DNA of 64,000 nucleotides from Actinernus sp. WN-2022 (lineage: Eukaryota; Cnidaria; Anthozoa; Actiniaria; Actinernidae). The stretch covers positions 1,744,001 through 1,808,000 of the forward strand of contig JAOWCC010000916.1 of the NCBI GenBank assembly GCA_030867875.1, read 5' to 3'. The notes under the pieces were generated by a model. The model did no database searches, had not been told where the DNA came from, and worked only from the letters and a program-made list of their open reading frames with translations. Shown piece by piece: positions 7,913 to 17,892 of this stretch. Made by a program: the position numbers and the translations under genes. Each line of letters starts with the position of its first letter. Position 1 is the first letter of the stretch.

Positions 7913-8769
7913 ATTACACGAGTTGGAAGAACGGTTAGGAGGCTGGAGCCCGGGTCGTCAGCCGAGCAAACAGCTCCGCACGCTTATTTCATCGAGGATG
8001 AAACCCTTAAAGCTAAAGGAAATTTACGTGAATCCGATGAACCACTTCCTCCAGAAATGCTTTTCCACAAAACCGAAAAGTATAATGAAGCCCTGGAGCG
8101 GGTAACCACCCGAAGACGGCCTCGTTGTTGGCGGTGCAAGCACCGTTGTAGATTGTGCAAAATGAATCCTAACCTAAAGAAGTCATCAGCTTCAGAGTCG
8201 AGTAAGTGCGACCCAGTTTAATAATATTCCACGATATAGAAGTATGAGCAAAAGAAGGCTAAATTACAGAACAGACAGGGCCATTACTCAGGGTATACAT
8301 GCAGAAATTTGGAAAACAATATGTCACCCCCTAACATATCAACACATATATCAGAAACCTTGTTAAATATCAAATGCTTGTGGTATAAATAAATAAACAT
8401 AGATATACACATACACACATATAATACATATTGTATATATATATATAGATATGTGCTTTTCAGTATTCTGATATTGTAGTTTTCCTTTTTAGCCTAACAT
8501 CTCCATTTGTGGGAGTACTGGACGAGATGCTGCGTGGGGAAAGTGATGCGGATTCAGGCAATGCCGAGGATGACACTGTTTCATTGGATGAATCACTTTA
8601 TGAGCAACTAATGTCTGATGACAATGATATCGCTGGTATGGATGATGGTGATAAATATGGTGAAGATGAGGACAGTGTTGACAATCCTGTTAAGGATAAC
8701 AACACAGATGGTGATGAAAACCATGGTGGCAGTGATGAGGACAGTGATGATGGCAGCAATGACGATTAG
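7913..8769 (+). CDS. Possible two-exon gene: Cys-rich segment then acidic tail
   Basis: An open frame 7913-8201 encodes acidic sequence followed by a basic Cys-rich cluster (RRPRCWRCKHRCRLCKMNP) and ends at a good donor (A|GTAAGT at 8202). A second exon from the acceptor TTGTAG at 8474-8479 keeps the frame and continues through SPFVGVLDEMLRGESD into a very acidic tail of Asp/Glu/Ser/Asn, stopping at 8767-8769. The acidic tail is a low-complexity repeat of GATGAT-like codons. The Cys cluster (C-x2-C-x3-C-x2-C) could bind zinc. No family is recognised. The 5' exon boundary is uncertain, and the AT-rich intron holds a TA-repeat patch near 8430-8450. Confidence 0.35.
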
Positions 8770-9265
8770 GTAGATGGTAGTGAAGGAAATGCACATATGC
8801 TCTTTTTTGGAAACTTGTTTAGGAAAAATGACCTTGTAAATGGACATACAGTGTATGCATTTGTCATTTGATTTAGCCCATTATATTTTGCTTGACTAAG
8901 ATCAAATATGAAATTTAAAAAAATATCCATACCTCCCCCAAATTGCTGTCTGGAGAGTCATGGAAATCTCCACGTGGGAGGGTCAAAGGAAATATATGAA
9001 AAAATCTGGAATTTCCAGAGGGGAGCAGAGATTTTAAATGAGAAAACTTATGTGGGGCAGGTATAGATATTTTCTGGAATTACAGAATGCAGTTTTGAAA
9101 GATATTTGTGATATTGTTGACTCTTTATGGTCACCATCGTTGTAGACAGATAATAAGAGAAACAATAAGATATACAATCTGCTAATTCCAGATAATGTTA
9201 TTCCTATTTGCCTATGAACATCTCAACATAACACATTACGAGTCAAGGAAGAGTAGTAGTATATC
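8770..9265. other. Intergenic, no gene seen
   Basis: AT-rich sequence with purine-rich near-repeats around GGAAATCT and TCTGGAATT (8960-9080). No exon, RNA gene or terminal repeat is evident. Confidence 0.4.
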
Positions 9266-9600
9266 CGGAGTCAAACAAATACCACCGCCCCAGGGGTCCC
9301 GCGGAGCGCCATTCGCCCGCCCCCCCCCCCCCCCCCCCCCAGGCCCCTTGCCAGCAGGGACCCTACTGGAATTGGACCCCCGTGTAGATGCTAAAGGTAC
9401 CACTCGGCACCTTCTCGTATATATAAAAATCCGTCCCCAGCTGGGGTAAATACCACCACGGTCAATTAGAGAAAATACCACCACGGGCAATTAGAGATCG
9501 GGCCGAGGGGCCCGGTCGAGAGATCGGACGGCACCTACCCGACCCGGCAGGCGGGGGTGTCGGGGTGGTGAATTAGAGACGATTGACCTCAAGGTATATC
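9266..9600 (+). promoter_or_regulatory. GC-rich leader of a second virus-like element: TATA box, 25-bp repeats, CAATTAGAG motifs
   Basis: Base composition changes abruptly to GC-rich at about 9280, including a homopolymer C tract at 9321-9340. A TATA box (TATATAAAAA, 9419-9428) is followed by two 25-bp repeats (9448-9472, 9473-9497), each with AAATACCACCACGG and CAATTAGAG. AATTAGAG recurs at 9571-9578, and CAATTAGAG recurs again at 12758-12766, 27 bp before the start of the intact Cys-rich gene. The motif probably marks transcription starts of this element. Confidence 0.55.
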
Positions 9601-9818
9601 TACGGAGAGACACACAGTAAAATGGAGCACCCTATAAAGCGGGCTGCCCTTTTGGCAGCATCAACTGGAAACATGCCAGTTCTTCGCCATCTACTGCTAA
9701 CGATCAGATACAGGCCCTTTCTTGCAAACCCTGTTCATAGAGCCGATCTACAACGAGCGGGCGTTGGCCACCCAGAGGTACTTAAATTCCTTTAGAGAGG
9801 TTAATAAGAAAGAGCTGG

Positions 9819-9826
9819 CTCTGGCT
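9819..9826. repeat. Left 8-bp target-site duplication of the hAT element
   Basis: CTCTGGCT directly before the left terminus TAGGCTTTAAC. An identical copy lies at 12566-12573 directly after the right terminus. Confidence 0.95.
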
Positions 9827-12565
9827 TAGGCTTTAACACATTATTCCGGAATAATTTTGGGAATTTTAGAGACCAAAAAGAATTTTAGAAAATCTCAGGA
9901 ATTTAGAAGAAAATAAAAAAAATTGAGAATTTTAGAGGAATTTTGACTTTTCAGGCGTCACTTTTACATATAAATATCTAAATTTGGCCTCAAAACACAA
10001 CAGCAGCCAGTACAATACAATAAATCTCCAATAAATCTGTTGTTTGCTACAACACGTGAGTCTACTGTACAACTAGTCAGCGGTTATTACTACAAAAGAT
10101 ACTGCAGTACAATTAGTCAGCGGTTGCCCGAGTTCGTGGTTCACATCTGACATCTGCAGTGTTTTCGGTTGTTGGAAGCCATGGCTGAGCCATCAACCAG
10201 CTCACAGGCAGAGCCAGAAGGCAGAGAGACCCGTGTTGTTTCGTTGTTAGATCGTCTGAAGGCACCTGACAGCAGTGACTTGTCGAGAAAACGAAAAGTA
10301 GCTACAAACAAAGGAGGGAATCGTCGGAATGCGAAGAAAAAGTCGGAGAAAGATTATGAGCCACAGGTGTCAGCCACAACACGGCTAGAAGAGTTCAAGG
10401 ATGAATCACTCAAAGCCATGAGCAATACCGTTCTCTTCTGTAACGCTTGCAAAGAGGAAATATCTGTCAAGAAATCTGTAATAAAGGGGCATGTCCAAAG
10501 CAAAAAGCACATTGCCTACAAAGAAAAGTTGAAGACTACAAAGAAAAAAGAACTTGACATTGCCGAGGCTTTTGCCAAATTTGACAAGCAGCACCATCCT
10601 AAGGGGGAAACACTTCCGACGGCAACTAGAGTCTTCCGAATCAAGGTGGTTCAAGCCTTTTTGAAGAGTGGGACTCCATTGAACCGCTTAGAATATTTTC
10701 GAGATATTTTCCAGGAAGCAGGTATGCCCCTCACCTCTCATACACACATGAGAGAGCTTATTCCTTTCATCTTGGAGGAGGAGTACAAATCCATCGCCAA
10801 AGAGCTCCTCGGGAAAGATGTTTCCATAATATTCGATGGCACAACGAGAGATGGGGAGGCGCTTGCTATACTCGTTCGCTACGTGCAAGATTGGGACGTC
10901 AAGATACGTTTAGTGCGTTTCAGGCTTGTTAAATCGTCAGTAAATGGAGACGAGCTAGCAAGGGTGATAATCGAAGTTCTCCATCGAAAGTTGGATTTGA
11001 TGCAAGATAACCTAATTGCAGCCATGCGGGATCGAGCCCCGGTCAACACAAAGGCCCTAAGAACTGTGTCGATCATATATCCAGATATGATGGACATTGG
11101 ATGCATTTCCCACTTCTTAGATCGTGTCGGCACCAAATGTCTCACCCCAGTGCTAAGCCCTTTCATGACTTCCTGGAACTATATTTTCACCACCAGCATG
11201 AAGGCAAGGCGTATCTTCAAGGAGCTCACCGGACGAGGCATGCCACGTTATAATTCCACTAGGTGGTGGAGCCTTTGGGAGTGCGTCAAAGTGATCTTTG
11301 AGGAATTGGAGCATGTTCCTACCTTCTTGCAGAGTGACGAGGCATTCGCAGAAGCATCACGTCGGAAGCTTGCTGATGTATTGCTGCAATCTCCAGTACA
11401 ACTGAAAGTAGAAATGGCAGCTGTGATGGAGCTAGAGAACTTTGTAAAAGCAACCTACACCCTGGAAGGCGATGGAAGCCTCGTTTTCATTGCCTATGAA
11501 AAGCTACAACAACTGAAGGCTTTCATCGAAGTTGGTAACTTCCCGACCCTGACAACCAAGGTGCAAGAACTCTTCCCCCTGGACCCTGTTCAGCAACAGC
11601 AGTGGTATGGTCATGGACTTCGCCAGTGTCTTCTGCCAGCCTTTGAATATTTCTTGGGAACAATGGCGAATGATGTGACCGTATCGCGTTCAGTGGCTCT
11701 GTTCAAAGCTGCACAGCTCTTCAGTCCGAAATATGTAAAGCTATCAAGACCAACGGCAAATGATGTCGACGACTGCATTCGGGCTGTGCCGTTCCTGAGG
11801 GCCAACAATGTTGTGATGTCTCTCAAGGATGAGCTTCCCCAGTTCATTGCCAAAGCCATTTCATCACCCGATGATTTTGATGACCAAACAGATATACTGC
11901 CTTGGTGGAAAGCCACTGCCATCGATCTGCCATGTTGGGCCACTGCTGCGCAGAAAATGGTGCTCGTCCAGCCGTCCTCAGGAGCAGCAGAAAGGGTCTT
12001 CTCATTGCTGGTAACAATGTTTCGTGACCAGCAGCATGAAACCCTGGAAGATTACATTGAGGCAGCACTAATGCTGCGTGTTAATAACCGCTAGCAATTT
12101 AACAATGCACTTCACAGATTCAGAAGGCTAGATATAGATATTTTGATATATCGATCATAGATTTGTTTGTAGGCCGTGTTATTATTGACATTTAGTCATT
12201 TATTATAGTTTATTTGGTAACTATTTGTAGAGTATTTGGGGTGTAGGGGGTAGTGCTTACCTTATGCCTACCATTGTGCATTCCAGTACAGACTGGATGA
12301 CTGGATCATAAGTTTAGATTTTGAAAATAAATAGTGTACTTGAAGTCTTGAAGTGTTTTATTAATAAACACTCTATTAAGAGTCTTGTTTCGTGTTAATT
12401 CGTATTCAGGGGCCTTTATTTACTATGCAATTTTTTGAGAATTTTTGGGAATTTTAGGGGAAAAGTCGAGAATTTTAGACTTTCTTGGAAGAATTTTAGA
12501 GCTTTTTTGGAGAAGTTCCGGAAAGAATTTTAGGCCATTTTTCGGGAATAATGTGTTAAAGCCTA
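9827..12565 (+). mobile_element. Complete autonomous hAT-superfamily DNA transposon
   Basis: 2,739 bp. The left end TAGGCTTTAACACATTATTC (9827-9846) and the right end, read on the minus strand from 12565, are inverted repeats identical over about 21 bases. The flanking 8-bp duplication CTCTGGCT is perfect, the hallmark of hAT integration. Many copies of GAATTTTAGA lie in both subterminal regions (9855-9945 and 12430-12535), as expected for transposase-binding sites. A single uninterrupted transposase gene lies inside. Perfect target duplications and an intact gene argue for recent insertion. Polyadenylation-like AATAAA occurs downstream of the gene at 12326 and 12362. Confidence 0.95.
10181..12094 (+). 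CDS. hAT transposase
   Basis: 637 residues from the first ATG at 10181 to TAG at 12092-12094. A nuclear-localisation-type basic region (about residues 35-60) precedes a BED-like zinc finger with C87, C90, H104 and H110 (CNACKEEISV...). The RNase H-fold core starts near residue 215 with the first catalytic Asp in IIFDGTTRDGE (about D219). A second Asp is probably in MRDRAP (about 284), followed by the C-x2-H of GCISHFLDRV. The C-terminal dimerisation block has the diagnostic PSSGAAERVFSLL with the third acidic residue (about E604). The enzyme excises and reinserts the element through hairpin intermediates and makes 8-bp duplications, which are seen here. No stop or frameshift is present, so it may be active. 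Confidence 0.93.
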   Translation: MAEPSTSSQAEPEGRETRVVSLLDRLKAPDSSDLSRKRKVATNKGGNRRNAKKKSEKDYEPQVSATTRLEEFKDESLKAMSNTVLFCNACKEEISVKKSVIKGHVQSKKHIAYKEKLKTTKKKELDIAEAFAKFDKQHHPKGETLPTATRVFRIKVVQAFLKSGTPLNRLEYFRDIFQEAGMPLTSHTHMRELIPFILEEEYKSIAKELLGKDVSIIFDGTTRDGEALAILVRYVQDWDVKIRLVRFRLVKSSVNGDELARVIIEVLHRKLDLMQDNLIAAMRDRAPVNTKALRTVSIIYPDMMDIGCISHFLDRVGTKCLTPVLSPFMTSWNYIFTTSMKARRIFKELTGRGMPRYNSTRWWSLWECVKVIFEELEHVPTFLQSDEAFAEASRRKLADVLLQSPVQLKVEMAAVMELENFVKATYTLEGDGSLVFIAYEKLQQLKAFIEVGNFPTLTTKVQELFPLDPVQQQQWYGHGLRQCLLPAFEYFLGTMANDVTVSRSVALFKAAQLFSPKYVKLSRPTANDVDDCIRAVPFLRANNVVMSLKDELPQFIAKAISSPDDFDDQTDILPWWKATAIDLPCWATAAQKMVLVQPSSGAAERVFSLLVTMFRDQQHETLEDYIEAALMLRVNNR

Positions 12566-12573
12566 CTCTGGCT
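12566..12573. repeat. Right 8-bp target-site duplication of the hAT element
   Basis: CTCTGGCT, identical to 9819-9826. Confidence 0.95.
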
Positions 12574-12792
12574 CTAGAGGCGACCGTGAGAATAAGCTCC
12601 GCATCCGCGGCACAGGCTGCCCGGCGAAGCCTTTGTGGAAGCATTCGGGGAAGCCGTCGGGTAGGTAACTAGTATAGCCAAGAGGCTCTGTCACACTTTT
12701 TTTAGGAAGAACATCAGGTTCCGTGTAGATGAATAAGTGGGGTAAAGGTTTTTGGGGCAATTAGAGGCTCCTCTACGTCCGTATTAGCCACA

Positions 12793-13077
12793 ATGGAGAG
12801 ACACACTTGCCAATGGTTGATGCTTGGAAAGGATACGACCTGCACGAGGAGTGTGAAAACGAAGTACTGTGCCCAGCACAATTTACAAATACGGGAAGGA
12901 GGCACCACACCCGCCCCCTGTAAGAAGTGCAGTCGAGGCTGTCGTACGAGTCACAGACTTTGCGCCAAGTGCGGTCGAACCCAGCGCCAGTGTTTCTATA
13001 ACGAAAAAGAGAAGACTGAGAGGAGGTTCCAGTGGGTGTTGCAAGAAATGAATAGGGTGACACAACCCCCTATTTAG
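12793..13077 (+). CDS. Small Cys-rich zinc-binding protein of the second virus-like element
   Basis: 94 residues, intact, start at the first ATG 27 bp after the CAATTAGAG motif. Cysteines and a histidine lie at C6, C17, C26, H29 (C-x10-C-x8-C-x2-H) and again C43-x2-C46, C57-x2-C60, suggesting two zinc sites. The C-terminal third is helical and charged (NEKEKTERRFQWVLQEMN). A zinc-binding transcription or DNA-binding accessory factor is plausible, but no homologous enzyme is recognised. It precedes the polymerase by a few bases. It survives intact while the neighbouring polymerase is wrecked, perhaps only because it is short. Confidence 0.7.
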   Translation: MERHTCQWLMLGKDTTCTRSVKTKYCAQHNLQIREGGTTPAPCKKCSRGCRTSHRLCAKCGRTQRQCFYNEKEKTERRFQWVLQEMNRVTQPPI

Positions 13078-13081
13078 AGAG

Positions 13082-16023
13082 GTGGGGTATAGGTATTACC
13101 CCGCATTGAGATGCCCACCATCCGAGATCTACGCACACAACGAAGCAATTTGGGCTTCGAGGGACATCAAGTCTCAAAAAAACCGGCCTCGTCCGTGCGA
13201 TAGCCGAGGCTCGCGCCCCCGAATGGATACGGAGGGCCAAACGCGGAGCACAAACAGGGAGGTTCCCGAACCTTCGGGAGGACGTCGAGAACCCCCACAA
13301 GCAAGGGCGCCGCCGTAGAGAGCTCCGGCAACTGGACGAGGAGGTCCGAGCCGCTGCCTACGACAAGCGGGTCAAGAAGAACCCCAAAGAATGGATACCC
13401 GCCCTGCGGAGGTTCGCCACCCGCGCTCGAAAGAGTGTCCGATTGCGCTTTGGGAGGCTAGTGAAGCAAATCAACGAATAGGGGACCCACATCCTCGACG
13501 AGGTCAACGGGGAACGGGAAGGGGAAGAGAAAGGGCGGCGGTTTTGGAAGTGGACCTTCTTCAGGGGGGTCGAAGGCAACCTCACCAACCGTATCATGGA
13601 AAAGCTAGAGGAAAACGTCCAGACCTCCTGCTACCTACGATACTCCTACACGTACCGAATCAAAAACTTGGAAGACGGGGAAGTCATCCTCTTCCATAAG
13701 AACCCCACCGGGAGTCCCTAGTTCCGCGCGCTAGAAGAAACGGAGGGGGTACCCCCTCCAGAAACAGCGCGAAAGTGGTTGACGGACAAAGAGGAGCTGA
13801 GGCTAACCGCAGACGGCATCGAACGTCCCGACACGAAATGGAGCTTCGTACGCTTCATATACGTAGAGGTCAAAGCCGTCCTCGGCCACGAACCTTTGAT
13901 GGGCACAGGCGCCCGATTGGCTATGCTACAAGCAGGGCATGTATGCCCTCGACACCTACGAGGACAACCTATGTCTCTTTCGGTGCCTCTCTGTACACAA
14001 GTGGGCACGCACAGACCGGTGCACAACCCAGGCCAGACAACACGCTGCAACACTCTACGGCCTCAACACCCCGCTCTCAGACGTCCCCACTCGACGAGCT
14101 CCAACGTGTAGAGGCGCGCTTCCAGCTGGGAATACGGGTGTACGAGCCCGCCGAAAACGGCGACTGGCATCTGACGCGACAGCCGGCCCACTACAAGGAA
14201 ACAATGTCAATCGGCCTCTTCGACCAGCACGCATTCTACATCCGGAACATCGCAAAACTAGCCAACGTGTATGTTTGTGGCCATTGCAACACACGCTTCA
14301 CCAAAGCTTCCAATCTGCAGCGACACGCCGACCGCTGTACCCAAGGAGTGACCAAAGTAGTATGCCCCGGTGACCAGGTCGAAGCCCCACACTCAGCCTA
14401 CGAAAAAGCCTACTATCCCAAAGCCCACGTCGGGAAAAAGGCAACCTGATGGATCGAGTATGAGTCCAGACAGCGAAAACGCACATCCATCACCATAGCT
14501 GCGGGCACGGGGGCGAGCGGTGGGTAGCTGGAGTCCTGTGGACGGCTACAACCCAAAGACTGGGACAGTATACCAATACCATGGTTGTCACTGGCGCGGC
14601 GCAGCGGAAAACGGTCATTCGCACCGTGAAGGGCGTAGACATCACGTACGCTACGGGCTACCAGAAGACCCTCGAGCAGGAGGCCATCGGCTCGTAGTGC
14701 GGTGGGAGCATGAGGAGGCAGGAGCTTGGATAAAGGACCCCCTCCCAAAGCAATCAACGAGAACCTATCCCCATGCGATAGTGTACGACTTCGAGTCTTA
14801 TGGAGACAAGTCCAAAGCACGAAACCCTACCGCCGACCTCTCCCTGGAAAGCGAGCACATCCCCATCTCGGTCTCTCTAGGCGATACGACGGATAGAAAG
14901 CCTACGCACCTCGTCAATCGAGACCCTAGGGCCTTGGTCGCAGAAGTCATGGCAGCCGTAGAGCGTCGGGCCAGCAATCTATGGCTGGCAGCCAGAACAG
15001 AGTTCATGCCAGAGGACGCTCACCTTCTTCCGAAGAAACAGCAGCGCCTCCTTGGCGAGTGGTGCGACCAAGTGCCCGTCCTGGGATTCAACTTGGAAAG
15101 TACGATCTGAACTTGATCAAGCAGCACTTCGTTGAGGAGCTGACCAACACTTGCGACAAGGTCTTTGTCGGGAAGAAGGTGAACCAGACAATGTAACTCT
15201 TAACGCCCGCCTACAAGTTTCTCGATGTCATGAACTATCTAGGCCCAGGCACTAGCTACGAGAAGTGGACTGAGGCCTACGGCTGCCAGCAGTCGAAGTT
15301 GTGGTTCCCGTACCAATGGTTCGACAACCCAGACAAGCTCGACCATCCCGGCCTTCCCAACTACCCTGAGTGGTACTCCAAGCTGGGGGGAGGCTACCCA
15401 CTCCGGCTCAGCGAGTGGAGGGCTTGTAAGCGCCTCTTCCATGCAAAGAAAATGAAGACCTTTGCCGACTGGCTTCGCCACTACAATGACCTCGACGTAG
15501 GCCCATTCCTGGAGGCCCTCGAAAAGATGAGGGACTTCTACACAGAGCGCAGGGTCGACATCTTCAAGGACGCGGTCTCGCTACCGGGAGTCTCGCTGCA
15601 ATATCTTCAATTTCGGCCCGCAAGCCTCTAATCATCATCACGCAACCCTTCCAGATCGGCATCGCAGTCTATCAGCTTGCCAAGCTCCGCATGCTCGAGT
15701 TCTATTACGACTTCCTCGACAGGTTCATCGACAGGCGCAACTTCAAGCTCATTCAGATGGACACCGACTCGTTGTACTTCGCTTCGTCCGCCGCCAACCT
15801 GGAAGCCGCCGTACGCCCGGCTCTGCAAGCCGAGTTAGCAGCCTGTCGGAAGGAGTGGCTCTCCTGGAGCAAATGGAGCAATCGCACGCCAGGGCTATTC
15901 AAGCTGGAATTCGAGGGGGACCGCGCCATAGCACTCTGTTCCAAGTGCTACTTCATGGGAGGGGACGCGAAAGCGAAACACTCATCCCACATCGATACCA
16001 AGGTGGGAGAAATCAAAGGTTAA
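13082..16023 (+). pseudogene. Protein-primed family B DNA polymerase (Polinton/adintovirus type), heavily degraded
   Basis: Successive frames on the plus strand spell one large protein. A helical N-terminal region (13082-13920) has in-frame TAGs at 13479-13481 and 13719-13721. A Cys/His segment NLCLFRCLSVH follows near 13968. A C2H2-like finger (YVCGHCNTRF...H..C) lies at about 14270-14340. A restriction-endonuclease-like block (VDGYNPKTGTVYQYHGCHW) lies near 14538-14600. Then come the 3'-5' exonuclease motifs Exo I (VYDFESY, 14780-14800), Exo II (KYDLNL, 15098-15115) and Exo III (YNDLDV, 15482-15499), and finally the polymerase motif C MDTDSLYF (15757-15780). Motifs A and B are absent, because sequence jumps near 15630 from the exonuclease end to just before motif C. 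Further breaks include a TGA at 14447-14449, a frame change near 15095-15110 and a TAA at 15194-15196. It cannot function. Such enzymes replicate linear viral or Polinton genomes using a protein primer. Confidence 0.85.
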
Positions 16024-16075
16024 AATTTTATGTTGTGCATATCAATGGCTTTTAGTTATCTATTCATTTCACAAA

Positions 16076-16156
16076 ATAAAATATTCGCATCCAATTTGTA
16101 TGGGCTTTACAATGGCTCACCGAAGCGGCTCGCCATTGTCAATGCCCATACAGATT
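16076..16156. repeat. Palindromic repeat; one arm recurs at 28.26 kb
   Basis: CCAATTTGTATGGGCTTTAC and the following AATGGCTC (16091-16118) are the inverted counterpart of GGCTCGCCATTGTCAATGCC and the following CATACAGATT (16127-16156), around a short centre. The left arm with its preceding AATATTCGC resembles 28264-28304 in the same orientation, whereas the right arm is inverted relative to it. It may be two abutting transposon ends or a fold-back. Confidence 0.75.
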
Positions 16157-16906
16157 ACCCGCTCACATTTTATATACTACTTTAAACATACCATAATTAA
16201 GCATATTTTTATTTATTAATTTTGTAATAACCATTAGTCTAATACGTGTACATGTATCTTTAATTACACCCATCAAAACATACATATTATGTTATTTACC
16301 TGACAAGAGGTCCAGATGGACCTAATATTCATACAAATGGTTTGCTCCCCAATAAAGCGAGTTCATGAAGAGTTGATGAAAGCTCAAATTTACCTGCCTC
16401 TCTCACCGCCATGAATCATGATTTATATTGGTACGTTTTCGCTCCTTTTTTTCCTGTCGTGCACTGCTATATATAAGAAAGACCTGGTGGGTTCGACTCT
16501 CATCCTTGTTTCACCCGGTTGACAATAGTCGTTGTGACTTCAAGAAGGTTGGGTCTCCTCCAACCCAGTTACGTACAATAAGTGTTTATGCGTGCGGTTC
16601 CTTATTAGCTTTTAGTAGTACGAACTTGAAATTCAACACCGGGTCTGAAATAGGGCTAAACTTTTACCTTTTTAGTCTGAAATAGGGTATGATTTTGACA
16701 AAGACTGTAACACCGCACATGTTAATTTATTTTTCTTGTTATTTTCACATTGTTCTCTTTCTCAATTTATTGTGAAGATCAAATACTATTCTGCTATTTC
16801 TATATACATGTAAGCATGGCTTAACACCATTCAAGTTGGCTTAAACCACCCGACTCGCAAACATTAAATGGCTTGAACCCATTAGATTAAATTTATTATT
16901 GTGGGT
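16157..16906. other. No gene recognised
   Basis: AT-rich sequence. A short direct repeat (GTCTGAAATAGGG, 16642 and 16676) is the only structure noticed. Confidence 0.4.
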
Positions 16907-17293
16907 CAGGAGCCCATTACCAGGAGCGTTCCTCTGTTATGGGTTGGGTCCCCAGCACAGGAGTAGATGAGGCTATTTTTAGATTCGAAATTCCCGCGAA
17001 AAGAGGTTGCCGCCATGTTGGTGCCCTTAAACAATATATTCCTCGTTAGCTTCTTTTGTTGGGGCACCAACATTTGAATCTCTGGGGATTGAGTGAAAAC
17101 CAGCAATTCGAATTCCCGCGTTGAAAGTGAGAAGAATGATAATGAGAAGTGACGTTAGCTATCTGATTGGCTAAGAATAGCCTACCTTTGTTCTTTTTCG
17201 CGCGAAACGCAATGCTAAAAATAGCCTCATCTACCTCTGTGCTGGGGTACAGACACAGTGGGGAAGATGGACGCTCCTGGTAATGGGCTCCTG
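16907..17293. mobile_element. MITE with long terminal inverted repeats
   Basis: 387 bp. The left end CAGGAGCCCATTACCAGGAG and right end are inverted repeats. Homology continues inward for about 75 bp with interruptions, including AGATGAGGCTATTTTTAG at 16965-16982 against 17213-17230. TGTGGGT flanks both sides (16900-16906, 17294-17300), a 7-bp duplication or an 8-bp one with slippage, compatible with a hAT-type non-autonomous element. No coding capacity. Confidence 0.85.
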
Positions 17294-17892
17294 TGTGGGT
17301 TGAATCCTAGAAGGATTCTAATCTAAGTAATCTCGTGAATCAAATATCCTGTCTGGCGCACCTTTTGTTATTTTAACCAATCAAAATTAAGGAGACCTTC
17401 ATCACAGGATGCTCAGTGACAAACAGAATGAAGTTCTCTCTAAGTATTATAATGACGGTATGATCTTTCACTGCTTTGATAGAGGAAGCTAATCTGTCAC
17501 AAGGCAAAGTGAAGGTAAGAAGAAGAAATGTCAACTTCCCTTCGACTACTAGGGCATTTGAGCCATGCAATGAAAAATGAAACTAATAAAACCTGAAGGG
17601 CAAAGCCCGGGAAATGTACAGGTATCATTTTTGCATATTTCTGAGACCCTATTAGCTACACGGACAGGGGGAAGGGATCCAGGAATCTTGGCATCTCAAA
17701 ACGCTAATCCAAAATATAAGATTTTCCAAAACCCTGGGCCTTTTGGGTGGCACATACATGTATACCCACATAGTTTACATATGGAAGCAACCATCCCTCT
17801 TCCGGAGTCAGACAAGATACGATTTCCTTTTTGGCTTTGTTTGAATAGCTTTCGTGCTTGTGTCGTAGCATATTCTGCTATCTGCTTCACAG

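Larger units (their letters stand above)
9600..12672 (+). pseudogene. Unknown gene of the second virus-like element, split by a hAT insertion
   Basis: Left of the hAT element, a frame running through 9710-9826 encodes NERALATQRYLNSFREVNKK and similar helical sequence. Right of it, from 12574, the same codon phase continues (EATVRISSASAAQAARRS) for 33 codons to a TAG at 12670-12672. Removing the transposon and one copy of its 8-bp duplication leaves the frame uninterrupted, which shows that the transposon landed in a coding sequence. Upstream of about 9712 the coding frame shifts at least once, so the gene was also damaged otherwise. An ATG at 9622 is a possible start. The Ala/Arg-rich helical C-terminus has no recognised function. 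Confidence 0.6.

Noticed and set aside
9236..9490. Proline/glycine-rich frames on both strands
   Set aside because: They arise from the GC-rich leader and the poly-C tract. The region looks regulatory.
13775..14449. Overlapping plus-strand frames as separate genes
   Set aside because: Only one frame at a time shows polymerase-family sequence. The others are shadows of the GC-rich coding strand.
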